From the NCBI RefSeq assembly GCF_004799445.1, contig NZ_SSNA01000056.1:1-40742 (forward strand): a DNA stretch of 40,742 bases. Reading direction: 5' to 3'. Shown here piece by piece: positions 1 to 6,806 of this stretch. The notes beneath the pieces are model-generated. The model was given only the letters and a program-made list of their open reading frames with translations. It had not been told where the DNA came from and ran no database searches. Every line of letters starts with the position of its first letter. Within the stretch, counting starts at the first letter, position 1. The stretch is from Bradyrhizobium sp. GTDB lineage: Bacteria > Pseudomonadota > Alphaproteobacteria > Rhizobiales > Xanthobacteraceae. A program made the translations under genes and the position numbers.

Positions 1-221
1 CCCGAATCTGGATCAGGGCCATCCATGTTAGCGATTACAACATCGCAAAGCTCAATGGCTTCTAACAACGATCTAAGAATAGAAAGGGCTTTGCGTTCGC
101 CGGAAGATTGCTCTTGCGGGAGAAAAACATCATGACCTGCCTCACTGAGGGAGGTGGCCAAATTTTTGTTGAAGGCAAGTTCGGCCGCCGTAAACAACGG
201 GCCTGCCAGATAAATTTTCAT
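1..221 (-). CDS. Nucleoside 2-deoxyribosyltransferase family protein, N-terminal part (cut by window edge)
   Basis: The first 73 codons of a gene that runs off the left edge. Translation starts MKIYLAGPLFTAAE and continues through GHDVFLPQE to MDGPDPDSG. The KIYLAGPLF start, the HDVFLPQ strand and the DGPxxDSG loop are hallmarks of the nucleoside 2-deoxyribosyltransferase family (PF05014), which cleaves or exchanges the N-glycosidic bond of deoxynucleosides; the Asp residues of the DGP loop lie in the substrate pocket. The ATG at 221-219 is the only reasonable start because the family begins right at the first beta strand. The gene is more A+T-rich than the core genes later in the window, which fits an accessory region. 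Family assignment is firm; the exact substrate, and whether it is salvage or modified-nucleoside metabolism, cannot be told from the fragment. Confidence 0.8.
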   Translation of the reverse strand, partial: MKIYLAGPLFTAAELAFNKNLATSLSEAGHDVFLPQEQSSGERKALSILRSLLEAIELCDVVIANMDGPDPDS

Positions 222-533
222 CGAAACCCCGTGAGCGGTTGAGATGCGACAGCTTTTCGCTATCTTGAACAAATTTTTTCCGGCGCGCAATCGGTATAGA
301 CGCCGGCCCGGTCAGGAGGCGAACCCATTCCCGCGGCGTGGCATGTGAGCTTGATCCGATGATTTTGCCCGGGCTTTAGTTGCTCGAAGTTAAAGAATAC
401 GTCGCCACGGCCGGTTAAACTGAGGCCCGGCCGGGTCGATGCATGACGAAACTAACGGGACCATTTGGACGGTAAAGGTCACACCGAACTTAAGAGAAGC
501 TTCGGAAGGCGTGTCAGAGGGGAGGCAGACGAA
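222..533. other. Intergenic stretch between the deoxyribosyltransferase gene and a small ORF
   Basis: No convincing gene on either strand. It must hold the leftward promoter for the deoxyribosyltransferase gene, but I see no clear -35/-10 pair. A Shine-Dalgarno-like GGGGAGG lies at its right end, before the ATG at 534. Confidence 0.4.
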
Positions 534-779
534 ATGACGGCGAGGCAAAAATTGGCAAAGCAAAAGTCACGCGACGAAGAATATCACTTGCACGCTCAGA
601 TAAAGCCACGCGTCTCATCGAGCTATTACATTTCGACACGGGATAACGACGCGAGCGGCGATGAAGCTATTGGTCTGATTCATTCGGACGATTCCCAAAT
701 CGACCGAAGCAGTTCAGGCTCTCGGCATGAGAGCAGGAATTATCGTAAAGGTCACCCGGGCGGACCGCCATCGACTTGA
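534..779 (+). CDS. Hypothetical small protein, 81 residues, doubtful
   Basis: An open frame from an ATG at 534 preceded by a good purine-rich ribosome site (GGGGAGG, about 8 bases upstream). The product starts MTARQKLAKQKSRDEEYHLH, is highly charged and hydrophilic, and has no signal peptide or membrane segment. I do not recognise a family. The last 50 bases overlap the start of the IS630 transposase remnant in another frame, so its C-terminus may be an artefact of the insertion, and the original gene may have been longer. It could also be non-coding. Confidence 0.25.
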   Translation: MTARQKLAKQKSRDEEYHLHAQIKPRVSSSYYISTRDNDASGDEAIGLIHSDDSQIDRSSSGSRHESRNYRKGHPGGPPST

Positions 780-1227
780 GGCGATCGTCTCGGATCGCGG
801 CGCGCCTCAGAAGCATGTGTGGCGGGCCAACATCATTCTTGCCACTGCCGAGGGCTGTGGCACCGCCGAAATCATGCGCCGCTCGGGCAAATCCAAGCCC
901 GTGGTGTGGAGATGGCAGGCCCGGTTCATGGCGGAGGGCGTCGAAGGGCTGACGCGCGACAAGACGCGCAAGCCCGGCAAACCACCGCTGCCGACCGGCA
1001 CCGTGCAGAGAGTGGTCGACCTGGCGCTCGGGCCGCCGCCGGGAGAAACAACCCACTGGACCGGCCGGATGCTGGCGAAAGCCGCAGGGGTAAGCCTGCG
1101 TTCGGTGCAACGCATTCTCGAAGCCCACCAACTCGCGCCGCATCGCATCCGCACGTTCAAGCTGTCGAACGACCCGAAGTTCGCCGAGAAACTCAAAGAC
1201 ATCGTCGGCCTCTATGTCGATATGTAG
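727..1227 (+). pseudogene. IS630-family transposase, N-terminal fragment
   Basis: 166 codons. The product has the typical IS630 start, with a helix-turn-helix region (APQKHVWRANIILATAEG, then EIMRRSGKSKPVVWRWQARF) followed by a second winged-helix stretch (GETTHWTGRMLAKAAGVS, then VQRILEAHQLAPHR) and the KLSNDPKF motif that precedes the DDE domain. Intact relatives go on from GLYVD into a roughly 180-residue DDE nuclease domain. Here the frame ends at GLYVDM-stop, so the catalytic half is gone. DNA binding might survive, but there is no sign that it is used. The family match is clear from the sequence; loss of function is inferred from the missing catalytic residues. Confidence 0.8.
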
Positions 1228-1247
1228 ACGACTATTGTAGCCTGTTA

Positions 1248-1859
1248 GGCTACCGTAAGCTGGCCGAGGGCGGCGACGTCCGGCTGGCGTTTTGGTGGTC
1301 GCATGTTCGGCGTGGCTTCTATGAACTGGCAACTCCCGGTCCGTCGCCGATTGCCAGCGAAGCGCTCGAACACATTGCCGCGCTTTATGCCATTGAGAAA
1401 GACATCCGTGGCCGCGGCGCCGATGAACGTCGCACCGTCCGGCAGCAGAAAAGCCAGCCGCTTGTCGATGCCCTTGAACCGTGGCTGCGGGCAAAACTTG
1501 GTCTGATCAGTCAGAAGAGCAAGCTCGCCGAAGCAATCCGGTACGCCTTGTCGCGCTGGGAAGGTCTGACGCGCTTCATCGACGATGGCCGCATCGAGCT
1601 CGACAACAACACCGTCGAACGCTCCATCAGACCCATCGCGCTTAACCGGAAAAATGCTCTGTTCGCAGGGTCGGACGGCGGCGCCGAGCATTGGGCAACC
1701 GTCGCTTCGCTCATCGAGACTTGCAAACTCAACGACGTCGACCCGCTCGCGTATCTAACCGACGTCCTCACCAGGATCGTCAACGGGCACCCAAACAGCG
1801 ACATCGATCAGCTGCTGCCATGGGCCTATCGAAAGCAGGACCTCATAGCCGTGGCCTGA
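1248..1859 (+). pseudogene. IS66-family transposase TnpC, C-terminal fragment
   Basis: About 203 codons of IS66 TnpC homology, from GYRKLAEGGDVRLAF to the native C-terminus (LLPWAYRKQDL). It keeps the IS66 C-terminal signature (DGRIELDNNTVERSIRP, then ALNRKNALFAGSDGG) and the tail (LNDVDPLAYLTDVL). The residue normally seen as Cys in the FCW-H-RR motif is Trp (FWWSHVRR). All upstream parts are absent: the zinc-binding region, the first catalytic Asp residues and the accessory tnpA and tnpB genes. The frame is open upstream into the IS630 remnant but no start codon is convincing. Its 3' flank ends with the IS66 terminal repeat at 1872. Confidence 0.85.
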
Positions 1860-1872
1860 AAACGACGCTTAC
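1858..1872 (+). repeat. IS66 right terminal inverted repeat
   Basis: The bases GAAAACGACGCTTAC directly after the TnpC stop end in GCTTAC, the complement of the GTAAGC that starts IS66-family elements. The matching left end is not present near the junction, consistent with a deletion or fusion. Confidence 0.5.
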
Positions 1873-1966
1873 AGTCTACCAATGCCTTGAACCACCCGTT
1901 AAAGCAGGCTTCTGGATCGCTATATATAGGCCAAGTTCTTCCCGTTTCGTCCTGCAGCTAGTCAAT

Positions 1967-2242
1967 TTAGCAAGGCGGACGATTTCGCTTTTCGTCGCAT
2001 CGGCCGTATCTTACCGAACCAGGCCCGACAATTACCCCACATGATACGCGGCCCCCTTCACCGCCGAGATATGACCAGCACGTTTCGCACCGCGGTCCGA
2101 GCCCCTCGTGTCTGACGACGCAGTACCAGTGCTTAGTCTGAGCAACAGCACTGACCGTCGGAATGATTGACATCAGGCCCAACCAAAGGAAGAAGGACCC
2201 AATCTTACGTAACTTGTTTTGCGTAACACCATCTTGGTTCAC
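1967..2242 (-). CDS. Small secreted six-cysteine protein, coupled to the upstream gene
   Basis: 91 residues from a GTG start at 2242-2240 that overlaps the TGA of the 648-residue gene upstream (GTGA), a classic arrangement for translational coupling. The N-terminus has a positive patch (K10, R12, K13), a hydrophobic core (SFFLWLGLMSIIPTV) and an Ala-rich exit (SAVAQ), so it is most likely exported with cleavage near residues 32-34. The mature part of about 57 residues has six Cys (41, 52, 55, 68, 82, 91), enough for three disulfides, plus Trp and Gly-rich loops. No family is recognised. Because it is coupled to a secreted Cys-rich protein, the two probably act together in the periplasm or outside the cell. 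The signal peptide and overlap argue that it is real; function is unknown. Confidence 0.55.
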   Translation of the reverse strand: MNQDGVTQNKLRKIGSFFLWLGLMSIIPTVSAVAQTKHWYCVVRHEGLGPRCETCWSYLGGEGGRVSCGVIVGPGSVRYGRCDEKRNRPPC

Positions 2243-4185
2243 GGCGCTGATCCCATTTTTGACAAGGTGAATGTGCCGCCGATTCCGTTTGGATTTCGCC
2301 TTAGCTGACCAGAAATTGCAAAATCCCCTGCCCTGGCGGGCTTTTGCACAAGATCAAGATCGAGATTTAGCCCTGGCAATTCTTGATCGATATTTCCGCG
2401 AGTGAGCTCCGGCCACCAGTCGTCAGGCGTAGCGAGCCGGAGAAGTATGCCCGTTTCCAGAATAGGGCACGTCATGATGAAAGCAGGGTCAGTCGCGAAT
2501 TTTAGAAAGATGGATCTGAAAGGAAACACGATTCGAATGGAGTTCGAAAACGTCGCTTGAATTGTTGCCTTTGACGATCCGTCACTAAACTGCGCCGAAG
2601 TGTCAATACCTACTGATTGGGATGGTACGCTCGCGTCTTGAGACAGACTCTTCTCATACGGTGCAACACAAAACGTGTGGCCGGTAGCGTTGAGGGGGAT
2701 GAACTTGATCTTTCCATCCACATGGGCGCTCGACTCGGCGGTCAGCGTTGCCTTGAGCTTAAGATCTTTATCGTCAAGCGCAATGTTCGTTATGCAGGCA
2801 CGAGCAGTGCCGTTAAATAGCAAATCGCGAGTAGTTTCGATGTTGCCAAAATTGGGCCCCGCAGCGCGCCATCTCTTGTAACCCTCCTTGTAGCTCTCGC
2901 ACGCACCCTTATCAGCGGTCTTCTTTAGTTCGCAAAGTTTGTTGGCGGCGTCCTTATCTGCTTCACATTTCGCCTTAAGAAGGGGTTTCTGCGCCTCGCA
3001 TTGAAGCCTTCTGTGTTCTTTGCCTAGTTCACATCCAGGATCGTTTCCGCGGACCTTGCAATGTCCAAACACAGAAACTAAGCAGCGATTACATTCTGCG
3101 TGTTGTGCACAGTCTTGGCGTTGTGCGCACTCGCGCTTGTCGGAACAATCGCGAGTAGGAGTGCAATCGATTTTTTCGACTGGCGGCAGTCGAAGCCTGG
3201 TATCGACGTGAATGGAAAGATCTTTCATTTTTCCATTCATACAAAGCGGGCCCGAACTCAGCATTTGAGCGGCAAGCTGCCGAATTAGACCACGATCAAC
3301 GTACGCTGCAAAATGACCCCGACGCATCCAATCTGCGCCGGTCGCCGCCAGTTTTTGATTGACCTCAGTGCGAAAGTCTTGAAATTTTACGTTCTTGGGT
3401 TTGACGGGGACAGCGTTCGCGCTCCCCCCAATTTGGGCCACCACAACAACGAAGTGTCCATCGATGATGTGAGATAGAGATGCAACAACAAGCCTGGACG
3501 ATATGACGCTCTTGTCGAAAGCAACTGTGATGCCGCGCTGTTCCTTAGGCTTAAGTTGGACGGTCGCGGAGACAGTTGTAGGAAGGTGAAGCTCCGTTCT
3601 GTTTAATAGGCTCTGCAAAGGAACAAGTAAGCCGTTAATGATCGCGTCGGCGATCTCGTTTACAGGCCCTGGTAGCGGTTGTCCGCCTTTTGAAATCGTT
3701 AAATCCTCAATTTGAAGATCACTTACGAGGAAAGCCAAACGAAAATCTGCAGGCGATTTCTCGTCATTGAGCTCTACCGCGGTAGCCAACTGGACCCGGA
3801 TTTGTGCTTTTATGTTGATCGTGCCAAGCGCTCCCATGGAGAGAGGACCGGCATAATCAAGCAAGCCTCGGATCGACTGGTCGCTTAACGTAAGCTTTGC
3901 GCTTTTCAGCCCCGAAATGTCTTTGGCGAGTTGAGCAGCTAATATCCGGTTGACGGCATCCTCGCTTACCGCTGCAGCGAGATTCAAAGTTGAAATTTTT
4001 TGCAGTCCATACTGCGCCGCATCAACGACATCTTGGGCGGTTGTCGCAGTGAACTTGAGCGCGGCTTTCTTCTTAATTTGACTGATGATTTCCTGGACCT
4101 GCTGTTGACCTGATGCCTGAGCGTCCGCGTTTTGTGGGATGAACGCTCCGATCAACGCCAAGACTGCAAGCAGCAAAGAGCGCAT
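2239..4185 (-). CDS. Secreted protein of unknown function with two periodic cysteine ladders
   Basis: 648 residues. Residues 1-22 are a signal peptide (hydrophobic LLLAVLALIGAFI, cut near ADA). Residues 60-330 are beta-rich with repeated amphipathic strands; the VSEDAVNRIL segment followed by alternating strands weakly recalls lipid-binding TULIP or DUF1439 proteins, but this is only a resemblance. The middle is remarkable. Cys 341, 347, 353, 359 and 365 fall exactly every six residues, and Cys 385, 396, 407, 418 and 429 exactly every eleven in a charged helical stretch; Cys 368 and 376 lie between. Residues 450-648 are again beta-rich. The gene is less G+C-rich than the core genes and is followed with a 4-bp overlap by a small six-cysteine secreted protein. 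It is not a recognised family. Likely periplasmic or surface-exposed with many disulfides, or a metal-binding stalk. Confidence 0.75.
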   Translation of the reverse strand: MRSLLLAVLALIGAFIPQNADAQASGQQQVQEIISQIKKKAALKFTATTAQDVVDAAQYGLQKISTLNLAAAVSEDAVNRILAAQLAKDISGLKSAKLTLSDQSIRGLLDYAGPLSMGALGTINIKAQIRVQLATAVELNDEKSPADFRLAFLVSDLQIEDLTISKGGQPLPGPVNEIADAIINGLLVPLQSLLNRTELHLPTTVSATVQLKPKEQRGITVAFDKSVISSRLVVASLSHIIDGHFVVVVAQIGGSANAVPVKPKNVKFQDFRTEVNQKLAATGADWMRRGHFAAYVDRGLIRQLAAQMLSSGPLCMNGKMKDLSIHVDTRLRLPPVEKIDCTPTRDCSDKRECAQRQDCAQHAECNRCLVSVFGHCKVRGNDPGCELGKEHRRLQCEAQKPLLKAKCEADKDAANKLCELKKTADKGACESYKEGYKRWRAAGPNFGNIETTRDLLFNGTARACITNIALDDKDLKLKATLTAESSAHVDGKIKFIPLNATGHTFCVAPYEKSLSQDASVPSQSVGIDTSAQFSDGSSKATIQATFSNSIRIVFPFRSIFLKFATDPAFIMTCPILETGILLRLATPDDWWPELTRGNIDQELPGLNLDLDLVQKPARAGDFAISGQLRRNPNGIGGTFTLSKMGSAP

Positions 4186-4576
4186 GTAACCTCTCCATTA
4201 GAGTTGGCTCGTGGTTAAAGGACAAATGCTGCGTCGCGGACAAGGTCAAACCGCGCCCTGTAGGCCATTGATTATAGTATCGATTGAATCATTGGGTTCG
4301 AAAAAGTCCATAAAATTGGCGCGCCCCATCGTTGTCTCTAAGAGACAAAAGAAAAATGACGGTTCGCTTTCATCATGGACGCACCAGCTCTTCTTAAGTT
4401 AGCACTTTTAGGTTGCATTTACTAGGGCTATTTGTGTTCGAATTCACGACCCAGAAATGCGCGGTCCTTGATAAGTTGAATCGAGTGCAAACAAGCTCTG
4501 CCTCGCCCTGGGTGAGGGGACTCGTTCTAGCGACAGGCTTCGCCGTGTCATTTGATGGTGAGAACGCTTTTGTCGA
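4186..4576. other. A+T-rich intergenic region upstream of the cysteine-ladder gene
   Basis: No credible gene; a short rightward open frame at 4211-4402 has no recognisable content. On the minus strand a perfect TATAAT lies at 4276-4271, about 90 bases before the start at 4185, but I see no good -35 box at 16-18 bases from it. It probably carries the promoter of the cysteine-ladder operon. Confidence 0.35.
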
Positions 4577-5458
4577 TCAACTGTAGATACAATATTGATT
4601 AGTTATCGAGTTGTCGTCACAGCCAAGGCTGGGCTCCGGTCCGAACTCACCCGCGGCGCAACTGTATAGATTTGCCGCAAGGCGCGCGCATCCAAATATC
4701 GTGTTGTTAGGCACCGCCACATTGATGCTGACTGTCCGAGAGAGACCACCCCTCACGAGTTCGAAGGTTACTATGCCCTCCGCGTCATTGGTTCTGGAAC
4801 CAACCGATACCAGCATCCGCTTGTTGTCGGGCGTGAAGACCAGGTTTCTCGTCGTGTGACTTCCTCCACTCGGTAGCCCAGCAACGATGTCAGGTTTTCG
4901 CGAGGCCTTGGTATCGCCCACAGCATAAGAAAAGCGAACGATACTGTCCGTATTGGCGACGTAAACCCATTGAGGGTTATCCCCACTGGGGAAAAAGGCA
5001 ATGCCGAAGGGTTGGTCAAGTCCGCTTGCGAAAATCTCATTTATGGAAGGTTTTGAATTTCCATCGGCAGCTCTCAAGACACGGATCCTACCCGCGTGAG
5101 TTTCCGCGACGAAAATGTCACCATTAGGCGCTACCCGCATCTCGCGCGGTCCGGTCAGCCCCTCGGCGAATAACTCGACTTTGAAGCCGGGCGGGACCTG
5201 CGGGACGGCATCAGAGACTCGCGATACCACATGAGGAAAATTGGCGACCGAGGGCGTTGCTCCAGGTTTCGGCAAATCGTCAGGTTTTATAATCCGGCTC
5301 AAGCCTGGCTTATCGGAGTGCCAATCACCGAATGCCGCGGCTCCTACCAGCGGTCCGGATTGACCAAGTGCGTGACCTAGGCCGGTGACAAATATCGCCG
5401 CGGTCAACCAAAAGGATCGAACGCGTGAACCCTTTCTATCACTGCCTTTCACGGACAT
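4577..5458 (-). CDS. Truncated sorbosone dehydrogenase-like protein with an unrelated C-terminal tail
   Basis: 293 residues. Residues 14-33 form a signal peptide. Residues 35-80 (AAFGDWHSDKPGLSR, DLPKPGATPSV) and the beta-propeller blades from PPGFKVELFAEGL to KRMLVSVGSRTNDAEG (about 90-228) match the PQQ-dependent sugar or sorbosone dehydrogenase family, periplasmic enzymes that are normally about 400-450 residues long. After residue 228 the sequence leaves the family: residues 229-293 (SLSRTVSINV-like strands, then five Cys, ending YCIYS) do not look like propeller blades, and about half the propeller with most cofactor-binding positions is missing. It is therefore probably inactive as a dehydrogenase, a fusion left by recombination, or a pseudogene. 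The family call for the first 228 residues is confident; the tail is unknown. Confidence 0.65.
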   Translation of the reverse strand: MSVKGSDRKGSRVRSFWLTAAIFVTGLGHALGQSGPLVGAAAFGDWHSDKPGLSRIIKPDDLPKPGATPSVANFPHVVSRVSDAVPQVPPGFKVELFAEGLTGPREMRVAPNGDIFVAETHAGRIRVLRAADGNSKPSINEIFASGLDQPFGIAFFPSGDNPQWVYVANTDSIVRFSYAVGDTKASRKPDIVAGLPSGGSHTTRNLVFTPDNKRMLVSVGSRTNDAEGIVTFELVRGGLSRTVSINVAVPNNTIFGCARLAANLYSCAAGEFGPEPSLGCDDNSITNQYCIYS

Positions 5459-5720
5459 TCTTTCGACGTTTGAGGGCGATAATGAGAAATCGAACCTTAG
5501 TTTATGGGCTCGCTCGACTCAACAGTGATTGAACTGGCGACCTGACCACCGAGCCAGTGGCCGCGCCAGGTTGGTCTTGCGCGGGCTCAATGGGGACGCG
5601 CGCAGATCGTCAAAGGGCATGAGGTCGGAACGCATAGAGCGACACCTCGTCGTCCCGCTTGCGCGAACCTGAAGTCGGGAATGCCATCGGCCCCGAGGGT
5701 ACACCGATCCTTCGGGGGGC

Positions 5721-6149
5721 GTGTTCTCGGGAAACTCGGGTCTGGCGATCGGCCAGCACTGGTTCGGGACCACACGACTGCGGCTGGGTTATCAGGTGTT
5801 CGACCGCTTGCTGGCCTACGTCACCGGCGGCGTCGCCTATACCGGCATCAGCGCCAGCATTTCGGGCGGCACGACGGACAATTTAATGGGCCCGTACACC
5901 TCGAACACCAGCGGTTCCGGATCGGCAACCAAGATCGGCTGGACCGTGGGTGGCGGGTTCGAGGTCCCGATTATCGACAACCTCAGCCTGAAGACGGAAT
6001 ATCTCTATACGCAGTATAGCGGCGTGACGGTTGCCTACCGGACAGTAGCGGTGGAACCGTTCTTCTTCACGGACACGACACGGGGCTCGCTCTCCACCGG
6101 AACCATCGGGCTTCATATCGCGCGCGCCGGACTGAACTGGAAGCTGTGA
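5721..6149 (+). pseudogene. Outer-membrane beta-barrel (Omp25/31-type porin family) gene, 3' remnant
   Basis: About 142 codons. The segment HWFGTTRLRLGYQVFDRLLAYVTGGVAYTG and the end (SLSTGTIGLHIARAGLNWKL, with the terminal aromatic-x-aromatic type strand) are typical of the C-terminal half of small rhizobial outer-membrane barrels, which are usually 230-280 residues with a signal peptide. Here there is no signal peptide. A GTG at 5721 opens the frame, but the same frame extends upstream only to a stop at 5670-5672 and shows no further strands. It is thus a 5'-truncated remnant at the edge of the accessory region. The sequence 5459-5720 upstream holds nothing that I recognise. Read-through or expression is not excluded, but export would fail. 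Confidence 0.65.
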
Positions 6150-6432
6150 GCCGGCGGCAGGTTCGCCGCGGCAGGGAGCACTTGCGACCAAGAAATCCAG
6201 TGGACGTTGCGGCCTGGCCGGCTGGATTGCCTCGCGGAGTTATACCAGCGTTCGGAATGGCTGACACCGTGCCGGTCGACCCGGCCAACCGTCCTGCCCC
6301 GCGGCACGAAACCCACTCGGGTGCCGCGGCATGCACCTCCGTATTCGTACGGCTCCGCAAATTAACCGGCGCGCCAACCACTGGCCCTAGGGTCGGGCAC
6401 CCGACCACGGTCACCAGAAAGGATCAGCCGCC

Positions 6433-6636
6433 ATGTACGCTGAACCCATTTGCATCGCGTGCGACGTCGAGAGGAAGCTGACCGACATTGCGCCGGTCAA
6501 AAACCGGCACGACATGCTGAGCTACGAATGCCCGCAATGCCTGAGCATCTTCAGGCTGGTGGTTCGGCGCGAGCGGCGCGAACTCGCCGAAACGAACCCT
6601 GGGCGCCCCATATTCGCGGCGGCAGAGCCGGCTTAA
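6433..6636 (+). CDS. Small zinc-ribbon-like protein, 67 residues
   Basis: Starts at an ATG with an AAAGGAT ribosome site about 7 bases upstream. The product has two Cys pairs, CIAC near residue 7 and CPQC near residue 33, separated by a short charged linker, which is the arrangement of a treble-clef or rubredoxin-like zinc ribbon. There is no signal peptide, so it should be cytoplasmic. Comparable short two-CxxC proteins are common and uncharacterised in Bradyrhizobium genomes. Function is unknown; a nucleic-acid or protein-binding zinc module is the natural guess. The preceding 283 bases (6150-6432) contain no other gene. Confidence 0.6.
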   Translation: MYAEPICIACDVERKLTDIAPVKNRHDMLSYECPQCLSIFRLVVRRERRELAETNPGRPIFAAAEPA

Positions 6637-6806
6637 GCAGCCGGCCTAGCCGGCACCCTTGATCGAATTGCGCGACCGCACGGCAACTTCCGGCGTGCCC
6701 TCGCCCGACATCAACCGGCTTTAACAAGCACGACCATCGAACCAAGGGCAGCTCCGACGAGACCAACAGGCAGCGGGAATTGGTCCTGTTGGCGGAGCGC
6801 GCTGTC

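Larger units (their letters stand above)
727..1872 (+). mobile_element. Composite insertion-sequence remnant: IS630 5' part joined to IS66 3' part
   Basis: The left part encodes the N-terminal third of an IS630-family transposase and the right part the C-terminal third of an IS66-family TnpC. Both point the same way but lie in different frames, with a stop at 1225-1227. The right boundary is the IS66 end: ACGACGCTTAC at 1862-1872, whose reverse complement begins GTAAGCG as IS66-family termini usually do. The left IS630 terminus was not identified. Neither half has a full catalytic domain, so the element cannot transpose by itself. It marks an old recombination site in the accessory region. 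Confidence 0.7.

Noticed and set aside
5459..5720. Possible gene or tRNA remnant between the dehydrogenase and porin fragments
   Set aside because: Short frames on both strands have no recognisable content and no cloverleaf could be drawn.
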